Origin: an uncultured Flavobacteriaceae bacterium
GTDB taxonomy: Bacteria > Bacteroidota > Bacteroidia > Flavobacteriales > Flavobacteriaceae
Length of the DNA: 64,000 bases
Assembly (NCBI GenBank): GCA_947488435.1
Contig: CANKZG010000001.1
Span: 1,046,308 to 1,110,307, forward strand
Reading direction: 5' to 3'
Positions 16,750 to 24,853 of this stretch are shown in pieces. Numbering within the stretch: position 1 is the stretch's first letter; every line of letters begins with the position of its first letter. The notes under the pieces are model-generated. The model worked only from the letters and a program-made list of their open reading frames with translations, was not told the DNA's origin and made no database searches. Position numbers and translations under genes: made by a program.

Positions 16750-17397
16750 TTACAAAGACCAAGCTTTTCCTCCGGTGAGTTCTTCTACATCTCCACACGA
16801 AATATATTCTCCTGGAATAGGAGCGTAAGCAAGAACTTCTTCCCCAACATATTCCGAAGTTTTATACCCCATAATAGCCATGTCTCTTAAATTGTTGGCA
16901 AAAGCATAGCATGCTGCATCTTCCGGAAGTTCTGCTGTTCCACCTGCAACAACGGTTTCAAAATAATCTGCTTGTGCTTTTTGGTACTGCTCTTCTTGGG
17001 ATTTAGAAACTTTTAGGCTAGTTGCTAAGATGGGTTCAAGATCTGCTGGATTTAGTTTAGAACCTTCTGTTTTTCCAGATGCATTCAACGCTTTACTCAT
17101 GAACTTTTGTGTAATTGTTTTAACAAAGCCTTTGCCTGGATCATCCAACACTTCATTGACAAAGCGATCAATAAATGCATGTACCTGCACTTCAGTAGCT
17201 GCAGGAGTGTCAGTTTTTGGAAGCATTAAATCTACCAAATGTGCAATCATATTTCCTTCATCTGGAGTGAAGTATTCCGGAATCCAATCTAGACCTTTTT
17301 CCGTTTGACAACTTTGCATAATGCTAAGTAGCGTAGGTGTGGCAACAGTATATCCTAATGTTAAACCTATATTCTTAAGAGCTGCTCTTCTTTCCAT
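16750..17397 (-). CDS. Gluconate 2-dehydrogenase subunit 3 family protein (Tat signal)
   Basis: A 215-residue protein of the gluconate 2-dehydrogenase subunit 3 family, the small chaperone-like partner of GMC-type membrane dehydrogenases. The N-terminus MERRAALKNIGLTLGYTVAT has a twin-arginine pair (R3-R4) and a hydrophobic core, and C30 (SIMQSC) could be a lipobox cysteine. Family segments EYFTPDEGNMIAHLVDLMLP, DTPAATEVQVHAFID and the C-terminal GEYISCGDVEELTGGKAWSL are present. It overlaps the GMC gene by one base (TAATG), implying translational coupling. Because the GMC subunit has no export signal, this protein probably carries it through the Tat system. Confidence 0.9.
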   Translation of the reverse strand: MERRAALKNIGLTLGYTVATPTLLSIMQSCQTEKGLDWIPEYFTPDEGNMIAHLVDLMLPKTDTPAATEVQVHAFIDRFVNEVLDDPGKGFVKTITQKFMSKALNASGKTEGSKLNPADLEPILATSLKVSKSQEEQYQKAQADYFETVVAGGTAELPEDAACYAFANNLRDMAIMGYKTSEYVGEEVLAYAPIPGEYISCGDVEELTGGKAWSL

Positions 17398-19109
17398 TAT
17401 ATATTTCCTTTTTTAAGTTGTTCTGCTGCGTGATTTGCAGCTCTAGCTGTAAAAGCCATGTAAGTTAACGAAGGGTTTACGCAAGATGCTGAAGTCATAA
17501 AAGCCCCATCAGTTACGTAAACATTAGGGACATCATGTACTTGATTATGACCATTAAGTACAGAAGTCTTACGATCTCTTCCCATGCGTGCTGTTCCCAT
17601 CTCATGTATCCCTAAACCTAAAGCTCCTGGGTCATCAAAAGGCTCCACATCTTTTAAACCTGCTTTTTCGAGCATATCTACAGCCGATTCTTTCATGTCC
17701 TCTCTCATCTTCCATTCATTCTCTTTAAATTCAGCATCAAAAGTTACCGTAGGTAAGCCCCAGCCATCTAGCTTATCATAATCTAAAGTCATTCTATTAT
17801 CCTCATAAGGAAGAACTTCTCCGAATCCTCCCATACCAAACTGCCAACCTCCTGGTTTAAGAATAGCATCTTTAAGTCCTTCACCGTAAGACATTTCGGA
17901 AACGGCTTCCTTCCAATTACTGCGACTGGCACTACCTTGATAACCAAAACCACGGATATAATCTTTGCGATTTGAAGCTCCTCCTAAATTTCTGAACCTT
18001 GGGAGATAAATTCCTCCAGGGCGGCGACCTTTATAATATTTGTCCTTAAAGCCATCAAAATTACCACGTGCACCAACTCCTAAATGGTGATCCATAATAT
18101 TTCGTCCCAATTGATCAGAATCATTCCCCATTCCATTTGGAAAACGATCAGATTTGGATTGCATTAAAATCGAAGTGGAGGCTATGGCAGAAGCACAAAG
18201 GAAAATCACTTTAGCTTTAAACTCAAATGTTTCCTTGGTAACTCTATCAATAACCTTAACTCCCGTGGCTCTCTTTGTATTTGGATCATACATTACTTCA
18301 TGTACAATGGAATCTGGACGTAAGGTCATATTTCCAGTGCGTTCAGCCGCTGGTAAGGTGGAGGATAAACTACTGAAATACGCTCCGAAAGGACATCCGC
18401 GTATGCATCTGTTTCTAAATTGACACTTACTACGACCATCAAACTTTTTGTCGCTGTTTATGTGTGCGATACGTCCTGTAGTAATAACCCTTCCGTCAAA
18501 GTTTTCCGCTACTTTTTCTTTAACATGTTCCTCTAAACAATTCAGTTCCATGATGGGCTCAAACTTTCCATCCGGCAGTTGCGGGAGACCTAAAGTTTCA
18601 CCAGTAACTCCAATATAAGATTCTACCATGTCATACCAAGGCGCAATATCCTTATATCGCACCGGCCAGTCAACGGCAATTTCATCATTTTTATTTGCCG
18701 TAAAATCAATGTCACTCCAACGATAACTATGACGACCCCATTGTAATGAACGCCCTCCCACATGATACCCTCGCATCCAATCGAAACGCTTAGTTTCGTT
18801 ATAAGGATGTTCATGATCATTGACAAACCACATCGAACTAGCTGGTTTGGTAGTATATCCAGTTCTATTTTGTTTGGGTTGTTTTGCTATAGCTTCCTGA
18901 GTAGGTCTGCCTCCATTAGGAAAATCCCATGGGTCTAAATTGGCGGTAGGATAGTCTTCAATATGCTTCACCATTCTTCCGCGTTCCAAGACCAATGTTT
19001 TTAGTCCCTTTTCGCAAAGTTCTTTCGCTGCCCATCCTCCACTTATTCCTGTTCCTACAACAATCGCATCATACGATTCCTGTTCTTCATTGTAATAAAA
19101 TTTACCCAT
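17397..19109 (-). CDS. GMC family sugar dehydrogenase, catalytic subunit (first copy)
   Basis: A 570-residue FAD-dependent GMC oxidoreductase of the gluconate/glucose dehydrogenase type. The FAD-binding motif is IVVGTGISGGWAAKELCEKG (residues 16-35), with LERG at the end of the second strand. C229, C235 and C239 (CQFRNRCIRGC) have the C-x5-C-x3-C spacing of the [3Fe-4S] site known in bacterial FAD-glucose dehydrogenase. The C-terminal catalytic histidine and asparagine are in GIHEMGTARMG and CVNPSLTYMAF. No signal peptide is present; export by piggy-back with the Tat-tagged subunit 3 is likely. No cytochrome subunit is encoded nearby, so the electron acceptor is unknown. A close paralogue lies at 24854-26578. 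Confidence 0.92.
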   Translation of the reverse strand: MGKFYYNEEQESYDAIVVGTGISGGWAAKELCEKGLKTLVLERGRMVKHIEDYPTANLDPWDFPNGGRPTQEAIAKQPKQNRTGYTTKPASSMWFVNDHEHPYNETKRFDWMRGYHVGGRSLQWGRHSYRWSDIDFTANKNDEIAVDWPVRYKDIAPWYDMVESYIGVTGETLGLPQLPDGKFEPIMELNCLEEHVKEKVAENFDGRVITTGRIAHINSDKKFDGRSKCQFRNRCIRGCPFGAYFSSLSSTLPAAERTGNMTLRPDSIVHEVMYDPNTKRATGVKVIDRVTKETFEFKAKVIFLCASAIASTSILMQSKSDRFPNGMGNDSDQLGRNIMDHHLGVGARGNFDGFKDKYYKGRRPGGIYLPRFRNLGGASNRKDYIRGFGYQGSASRSNWKEAVSEMSYGEGLKDAILKPGGWQFGMGGFGEVLPYEDNRMTLDYDKLDGWGLPTVTFDAEFKENEWKMREDMKESAVDMLEKAGLKDVEPFDDPGALGLGIHEMGTARMGRDRKTSVLNGHNQVHDVPNVYVTDGAFMTSASCVNPSLTYMAFTARAANHAAEQLKKGNI

Positions 19110-19138
19110 GTATTAAATTGTTTATTTCATATCGTTAT

Positions 19139-19146
19139 CAAATATA
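19139..19146 (-). promoter_or_regulatory. -7 element of the first GMC dehydrogenase operon
   Basis: TATATTTG on the minus strand matches TAnnTTTG exactly, 29 bases upstream of the GMC start codon. A TTG -33 box is not obvious. Confidence 0.45.
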
Positions 19147-19244
19147 AAATTAATTTTCTACATTTATTGGCTATTATTCTTAAAGGAGTCTTATAATAAT
19201 GAGAGTGTTTATAACGATTCCGAAAATCAAACAACCACATCAAA

Positions 19245-20243
19245 ATGAAAACAAAACGCTTTACTCGAAATCACGTTTTAGTCGCACTTTTAGTATCCTT
19301 AATTGGGGTTTATTCGTGCAAAGAAAAAAAAGAAGAAAAAACTGAAGATATTACCATTGTTGCTGAGGAAGATACAGCACCCTTTTTTAAGTTGTCATTA
19401 GCACAATGGTCAATTCATAGAATGATTCTTAATGATAGCTTAGATCCATATGCTTTTGCTGAAAAAGCAAATAATTGGGGTTTTGAAGGTTTAGAATATG
19501 TAAGCCAACTATACCATAAAGAATTAGAGGCTGCGGATTATTCGGAAGCGGCTATGGCTCATTTTGTAGAGAAATCTAACGCAGAAGCTGCAAAGTATGG
19601 ATTAAAGAACCAGTTGATCATGGTAGATAGACAAGGTGACTTGGCAACTCCTGATCCTGAAGAACGTAAAAAGGCTGTAGAAAATCATTATAAATGGGTA
19701 GATGCTGCCGCTGCAATGGGTTGCCATACGATACGTGTGAATTTAAATGGAAGTTCTGATAAAGAAGAATGGATAGCCAATTCTGTCGATGGATTAACCC
19801 AGTTGGCAACTTATGCAAAAGAAAAAAACATCAATATAAGTGTTGAAAATCACGGAGGTTTATCTTCAAATGGAGCTTTATTAGCTGAAGTTATGACTAA
19901 GGTAAATATGGATAATTGCGGCACTTTGCCAGATTTTGGAAATTTCTGTATTCGAAGAAATGATCCAAGTGATTACGGTTCAGGTTGTGCAGAATCGTAT
20001 GATATATATAAAGGAGTAAGCGAATTAATGGTCCATGCTAAAGCTGTTAGTGCTAAATCTCACAATTTTGATGCAGATGGTGATGAAACTGATATCGACT
20101 ATGTTAAAATGCTTCAAATTGTCAAGAATGCTGGGTATACTGGTTATATTGGCGTAGAATATGAAGGAAATGTTTTAGGGGAAGAAGAAGGAATAATTGC
20201 TACTAAAAATCTATTGCTAAACGCTTCAAAAAATCTAGATTAA
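19245..20243 (+). CDS. Lipoprotein sugar isomerase/epimerase (TIM barrel)
   Basis: The 332-residue protein has a lipoprotein signal peptide with the lipobox VYSC (C25) followed by KEKKEE, a charged stretch like the lipoprotein export signals of Bacteroidetes that direct surface exposure. The mature part is an AP-endonuclease-2-type TIM barrel: KLSLAQWSIHRMI at the start, INISVENHGGLSSN with a likely glutamate ligand, GTLPDFGNFC, MVHAKAVSAKSHNFD, and GYIGVEYEGN at the end. Sugar phosphate isomerase/epimerase is the general family name. It starts a plus-strand operon (DinB, two MFS carriers, Gfo/Idh) divergent from the GMC operon, so keto-sugar conversion outside the cytoplasm is probable. Confidence 0.85.
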   Translation: MKTKRFTRNHVLVALLVSLIGVYSCKEKKEEKTEDITIVAEEDTAPFFKLSLAQWSIHRMILNDSLDPYAFAEKANNWGFEGLEYVSQLYHKELEAADYSEAAMAHFVEKSNAEAAKYGLKNQLIMVDRQGDLATPDPEERKKAVENHYKWVDAAAAMGCHTIRVNLNGSSDKEEWIANSVDGLTQLATYAKEKNINISVENHGGLSSNGALLAEVMTKVNMDNCGTLPDFGNFCIRRNDPSDYGSGCAESYDIYKGVSELMVHAKAVSAKSHNFDADGDETDIDYVKMLQIVKNAGYTGYIGVEYEGNVLGEEEGIIATKNLLLNASKNLD

Positions 20244-20258
20244 AATTTAATTCTGCAT

Positions 20259-20702
20259 ATGAAGGCTTTTTTAAATCAACTTTTTGATTACAATTTTGAT
20301 TGTAATAAAAGACTGATTGAGGCTTTTGGGAAGACCGACGAAATCTCTGAAAAAAGCAAGATGCTTTTTAGTCATATTCTCAATGCGCATCATATATGGA
20401 ACAATCGTATTTTAAAAAAACCGATAAAGTTTGAGGTTTTTCAAATGCATCCACAGGATACTTGGGAGGATATCCACTACGAAAATCAGCGTACTACTTT
20501 TGAAATTATTACGGGTGCGGAGGATTTTGATCAAAGAATAGATTACGAAACAACACAAGGAAGGTTGTTTACAAATGCACTTAAAGATATTCTATTTCAT
20601 ATTATAAATCATTCAGCACACCATAGGGGTCAGATATCAATGAATATGAGGGATAACGACCAAGAACCCCTTCCAATGGATTATATCCGCTATAAAAGAT
20701 AA
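20259..20702 (+). CDS. DinB family protein
   Basis: A 147-residue four-helix bundle protein of the DinB/YfiT-like family. The three metal-binding histidines are suggested by SHILNAHHIWN near residue 50 and IINHSAHHRGQ near residue 125. Family members are metal-dependent thiol transferases or hydrolases, often bacillithiol-linked, but the role of this one is unknown. It sits 15 bases after the isomerase lipoprotein gene and 9 bases before the MFS carrier gene, so it is cotranscribed with sugar genes although no sugar role is known for the family. Confidence 0.88.
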   Translation: MKAFLNQLFDYNFDCNKRLIEAFGKTDEISEKSKMLFSHILNAHHIWNNRILKKPIKFEVFQMHPQDTWEDIHYENQRTTFEIITGAEDFDQRIDYETTQGRLFTNALKDILFHIINHSAHHRGQISMNMRDNDQEPLPMDYIRYKR

Positions 20703-20711
20703 ATACTGCCC

Positions 20712-21941
20712 ATGAAAACAAGTATACAAGTGAAGCTTTCTCTTATGATGTTCCTAGAGTTTTTTATCTGGGGGGGATGGTTTGTGACCCTAGGATCTTT
20801 CTTAGGAAACAATTTAGGAGCTAGCGGAGGTGAAATTGGTCAAGCATTTTCTACACAATCTTGGGGAGCCATAATTGCTCCTTTTATTATTGGACTGATT
20901 GCGGATCGTTTTTTTAATGCAGAGCGAATTTTGGGGATATTGCACCTGATAGGAGCAATATTGATGTATCAAATGTCGCAGACCACAGAATTTGTAGTTT
21001 TTTATCCGTATGTATTGGGTTATATGATTGCTTATATGCCGACTTTGGCGTTGGTTAATTCCGTGGCATTTAATCAAATGAAAGATCCAGCCAAGCAATT
21101 CCCTTTTATACGAGTTTTTGGAACATTGGGTTGGATTGTTGCGGGATGGTTAATTAGTTTGGCCTTTAAGTGGGATTCTCTTGAATCTATTGAAAATGGG
21201 TTTTTGGCGAATACCTTTTTAATGACTGCTGTGGCCTCTGCGGTGTTAGGAGTGTTTAGTTTTACACTTCCTAAGACGCCTCCAAAAGTGGATAAAAATG
21301 AAAAGATAAAAATTTCTGATATTTTGGGACTGGATGCTTTGAAATTGCTAAAAGATCGCAACTTTCTAATTTTCTTTATTTCTTCGGTTTTAATATGTAT
21401 TCCATTAGCTTTTTACTATCAGAACATTAGTCTCTTTTTAACCGAATCTAAAGTCGAAAACTCCACGTTTTGGGCATCTATGGGACAAATTTCAGAAGTT
21501 GCGTTTATGTTATTACTGCCCTTCTTTTTTAAAAAATATGGCTTTAAAAAGACCATTCTGGTAGGGATGCTCGCTTGGGTTATTCGATATGCGCTTTTCG
21601 CTTTTGGCGATGCTGGAGATTTGTTTTTTATGCTTATCGTAGGTATTGCATTGCATGGTATTTGTTATGATTTCTTCTTTGTGTCCGGTCAAATATATAC
21701 AGATAGTAAAGCAGGAGTGAAGTTTAAAAGTGCTGCTCAAGGTCTTATTACGTTAGCAACTTATGGAGTAGGAATGCTTATTGGTTTTTGGGTTGCTGGT
21801 AAAATTTCAGATGCTTATTTATCTGCAGATGGAATTCATGAATGGGGAACAATTTGGCTATATCCCGCAGGCTTTGCTGCACTTGTACTAGTGTTTTTTG
21901 CGTTGGTATTTAAAAACGAAAAAATAAGCTATACCTCTTAA
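20712..21941 (+). CDS. MFS transporter, nucleoside:H+ symporter (NupG)-like
   Basis: A 409-residue protein with about 12 transmembrane helices. The N-terminus KLSLMMFLEFFIWGGWFVTL and the following SFLGNNLGASGGEIGQAFS and PFIIGLIADRFFNAERIL are characteristic of the nucleoside:H+ symporter/LacY-like MFS family. In Bacteroidetes such carriers are often located with sugar-oxidation genes and their real substrates may be sugars or keto-sugars rather than nucleosides. It lies in an operon between DinB and a second MFS carrier. Inner membrane import of a product of the neighbouring enzymes is the likely role. Confidence 0.85.
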   Translation: MKTSIQVKLSLMMFLEFFIWGGWFVTLGSFLGNNLGASGGEIGQAFSTQSWGAIIAPFIIGLIADRFFNAERILGILHLIGAILMYQMSQTTEFVVFYPYVLGYMIAYMPTLALVNSVAFNQMKDPAKQFPFIRVFGTLGWIVAGWLISLAFKWDSLESIENGFLANTFLMTAVASAVLGVFSFTLPKTPPKVDKNEKIKISDILGLDALKLLKDRNFLIFFISSVLICIPLAFYYQNISLFLTESKVENSTFWASMGQISEVAFMLLLPFFFKKYGFKKTILVGMLAWVIRYALFAFGDAGDLFFMLIVGIALHGICYDFFFVSGQIYTDSKAGVKFKSAAQGLITLATYGVGMLIGFWVAGKISDAYLSADGIHEWGTIWLYPAGFAALVLVFFALVFKNEKISYTS

Positions 21942-21983
21942 TTCTTATTTAAGATACTACAATATATTATAAACTAACTGACT

Positions 21984-23204
21984 ATGAATGTAAATAAAAA
22001 ACAGCTTTTTTTAGCAACCTGTATTTCTTTAATTGTTACCGCTATGACCTTTGCAATAAGGGCTGGGATTCTGGCAGATTTAGGAGTGCAGTTTGATCTT
22101 TCTGATAAACAATTAGGATATATAAATAGTATGGCCTTTGCTGGTTTTCCTTTGGCCACAATTTTTGGAGGCTTATTGTATAATAGCCTTGGGGCAAGAA
22201 AGTTGATGATTATTGCATTTGTATCGCATTTATTGGGCTTAATTTTAACCATTGCGGCAGGAGGTTTTTGGACATTACTTATTTCTACTTTTTTAATCGG
22301 ATTTGCCAATGGCTCTGTTGAAGCGGCTTGTAATCCTATGATTGCAGATATGTATACCAATAACAGAACCGCCATGCTAAACAAGTTTCATGTATGGTTC
22401 CCAGGAGGTATAGTAATCGGCGCATTGGTTTCTAAATTTATGTCTGATTTTGGAATGGGATGGCAAATGCAAATTGGAATCATGTTAATTCCAACACTGA
22501 TATATGGATACCTTTTCTTTAAACAAAAATTTCCAGAAAGCGAACATATCGAAACCAATACCAAACTAAACATAAAGGCCCTAGCTAATCCTTTGTTTAT
22601 TTTTATGGCCTTATGCATGACATTAACTGCTACTTCAGAATTTGGGCCACAGCAATGGATAGAAAAGATTTTAGGTAGCTCTGGAGCTAGCCCTATGCTT
22701 ATTTTGGCAATGGTGACAGGAATAATGGCTTTAGGACGATATTTTGCCGGACCAGTAGTACATCGTTTAAACCCTGCGGGAGTTTTATGGATGTCTGCAA
22801 TTATTACTACCGCTGCTGTTTATGCAATGAGCATTGCCGATGGAATAATGATTTATCCGGCAGCGATGTTATTTGCATTGGGCGTTTGTTATTTTTGGCC
22901 TACAATGATAGGTTTTACTTCAGAATATTTACCGAAAACAGGAGCATTAGGGATGTCGCTTGTTGGTGGAGCAGGAATGATAGGAGCTTCTATATGGCAA
23001 CCCGTAATTGGATCTTGGCTAGATGATGCAAGAGAAGGAGCAATTGCATCCGGACTCGACCAAAATGCTGCAGATATCATAGCAGGAAAAAACACTTTAG
23101 AAATCATGGTTTTCTTTCCATTAACATTAGTAGTGTTATTTGGCATTCTATTCGCCTTGCGAAAGAAAATAGAAGGTGGGCGTGTACCTCAAGACACACA
23201 TTAA
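21984..23204 (+). CDS. MFS transporter, sugar-type
   Basis: A 406-residue inner membrane protein with about 12 helices. The N-terminal half includes AIRAGILADLGVQFDLSDKQ, a loop motif FGGLLYNSLGARKLMI equivalent to the MFS signature between helices 2 and 3, and FANGSVEAACNPMIADMY. The C-terminal half has FWPTMIGFTSEYLPKTGALG and GGAGMIGASIWQPVIG. The sequence resembles FHS/sugar-proton symporter relatives. Placed between another carrier and a Gfo/Idh/MocA dehydrogenase gene, it most likely imports a sugar or oxidised sugar. The substrate cannot be read from sequence. Confidence 0.85.
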   Translation: MNVNKKQLFLATCISLIVTAMTFAIRAGILADLGVQFDLSDKQLGYINSMAFAGFPLATIFGGLLYNSLGARKLMIIAFVSHLLGLILTIAAGGFWTLLISTFLIGFANGSVEAACNPMIADMYTNNRTAMLNKFHVWFPGGIVIGALVSKFMSDFGMGWQMQIGIMLIPTLIYGYLFFKQKFPESEHIETNTKLNIKALANPLFIFMALCMTLTATSEFGPQQWIEKILGSSGASPMLILAMVTGIMALGRYFAGPVVHRLNPAGVLWMSAIITTAAVYAMSIADGIMIYPAAMLFALGVCYFWPTMIGFTSEYLPKTGALGMSLVGGAGMIGASIWQPVIGSWLDDAREGAIASGLDQNAADIIAGKNTLEIMVFFPLTLVVLFGILFALRKKIEGGRVPQDTH

Positions 23205-23238
23205 TTAAATTTACAATCAAAAAAACCAACAGCATAAT

Positions 23239-24375
23239 ATGGCAAAGAAGATAAGATTAGGAATTTTAGGCGGCGGAGGCGATTCATTAATTGGAGTACT
23301 ACATCGTGTTGCATCTCATATTAATGATAATTATCAAATTGTAGGAGCCGTTTTTAATCCGGATTTTGAGCAAAATATGAATTTTGCTAAGGAAATAGAC
23401 ATTCCTACCAATAGAATTTATAAGGATTTTGATACCCTTATCGAAGAAGAGATGAAATTGCCTAAGGACGAACGCATTGAGGTTTGTTCTGTACTTACAC
23501 CAAACTTCCTTCATTTTCCAATGGCCAAAAAACTCTTGGAAAATGGATTTCATGTCATATGCGAAAAACCAATGACAACGTCTTTGGCAGAAGCTAAAGA
23601 ATTGCAATTAGCACATCAAAAAGCAGGAACCGTTTTTGCACTCACACATACCTATACAGGCTACCCTATGGTGCGTCAAATGCGGGAGATGATAAAAGCA
23701 GGTGTTTTAGGAAAAATCCATAAAGTAGATGCACGCTATTATCAAGGCTGGATTAATACCATTATTCATGATAAAGAAAAGCGCTCATCGGTTTGGCGTT
23801 TAGATCCTAAAAAAGCAGGGATAAGCTCCTGTATTGGAGATATTGGAGTCCATGCTTCTAATTTGGTGGAGTTTACCACTGGCTTAAAAATAAAATCTCT
23901 ACTGGCAGATTTTAATTATCTATATGAGGATAATAAAATGGATGTGGATGGCACGGTATTGATACGAATGAGTGATCATGTTAAAGGAGTGGTTAGAGCT
24001 AGCCAGGTGGCAACCGGAGAGGAAAATGGTTTGGCAATTCGAATTTATGGAGAAAAAGGAGCTTTTGTTTGGGAGCAGGAACGACCAAACTTTTTGTACA
24101 AATTAAGTGATACCGAACCAACTCAAATCTATAAACCAGGGCACGCTTATAACAGTGCGTTATCTTTAGATGGGACAAAGCTGCCTGCAGGACATCCTGA
24201 GGGTATTTTTGATTCTATGGCGAATATTTATTTGGGAGCTGCTAGGGCTATTCGAGGAGAAGAACCAAATAGTGGAGAATTTCCAACCATGGAAGATGGG
24301 GTTCGCGGAATGAATTTTATAGAAGCTACGGTTGCGTCTCACAAAGGAGGCAATGTATGGATAGATTTGGAATAA
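23239..24375 (+). CDS. Gfo/Idh/MocA family oxidoreductase
   Basis: A 378-residue cytoplasmic NAD(P)-dependent enzyme. The N-terminal Rossmann motif is RLGILGGGGDSLIGVLHR, with the second conserved motif CEKPMTTSLAEAKEL containing the lysine used in catalysis. The C-terminal alpha/beta domain includes SCIGDIGVHASNLVEFTTGL with the usual G-D-x-x-x-H catalytic pattern. These enzymes oxidise or reduce sugar derivatives, and several reduce 3-keto sugars. It is the last gene of the plus-strand operon starting at 19245 and ends 4 bases before the convergent ASCH gene. Confidence 0.92.
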   Translation: MAKKIRLGILGGGGDSLIGVLHRVASHINDNYQIVGAVFNPDFEQNMNFAKEIDIPTNRIYKDFDTLIEEEMKLPKDERIEVCSVLTPNFLHFPMAKKLLENGFHVICEKPMTTSLAEAKELQLAHQKAGTVFALTHTYTGYPMVRQMREMIKAGVLGKIHKVDARYYQGWINTIIHDKEKRSSVWRLDPKKAGISSCIGDIGVHASNLVEFTTGLKIKSLLADFNYLYEDNKMDVDGTVLIRMSDHVKGVVRASQVATGEENGLAIRIYGEKGAFVWEQERPNFLYKLSDTEPTQIYKPGHAYNSALSLDGTKLPAGHPEGIFDSMANIYLGAARAIRGEEPNSGEFPTMEDGVRGMNFIEATVASHKGGNVWIDLE

Positions 24376-24379
24376 GTTT

Positions 24380-24838
24380 TTAAAACACTTTTTTAAAGGT
24401 TTCACAAACAATAATCATACTCTCGCGAGGAATTCTATTAAAGGGAGCTAGCTCCCGGGTATAGTATTCCCAATGCACTTTTTTCCAATGTGCAAGGCTT
24501 TTGTCTCCTTCACCTTCAAGCTGTGCATAAGCTGAAGTTATGCTAAAAAAAGGCACCAAACGAACTTGTTGTGTTTGGATAATACATTTTGCAACGCCTT
24601 CCCAATTGGTAACAATTAGGAAATCGCCAATTTTAGGTAAAGGTTCGTTGCGCAGTTGTAAGCCAAGCAAAGAATGTGATGTGGCACATTTATCACCAGA
24701 TAAGACCAATTCCAAACACATATCAGCATCTTCTTTATTGTCGCAAAAATGATCAATTATAGGAAGATCTTCGGAAGCATATTCTAAATGAGCATCTAAA
24801 AAATCACCCCATAGGGCATCGGCAGAATTGTTTTTCAT
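24380..24838 (-). CDS. ASCH domain protein
   Basis: A 152-residue single-domain protein. The ASCH features are visible: ELVLSGDKCATSHSLLGLQL, LPKIGDFLIVTNWEGVAKCI and QTQQVRLVPFFSITSAYAQL with the acidic EGEGDKSLAHWKKVHWEYY. ASCH domains have a PUA-like fold and bind RNA or modified nucleosides; some are N4-acetylcytidine amidohydrolases. This member's substrate is unknown. It lies 15 bases downstream of the second GMC dehydrogenase gene on the same strand, with no functional reason apparent. Confidence 0.88.
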   Translation of the reverse strand: MKNNSADALWGDFLDAHLEYASEDLPIIDHFCDNKEDADMCLELVLSGDKCATSHSLLGLQLRNEPLPKIGDFLIVTNWEGVAKCIIQTQQVRLVPFFSITSAYAQLEGEGDKSLAHWKKVHWEYYTRELAPFNRIPRESMIIVCETFKKVF

Positions 24839-24853
24839 ATATTTTTATTCTTC

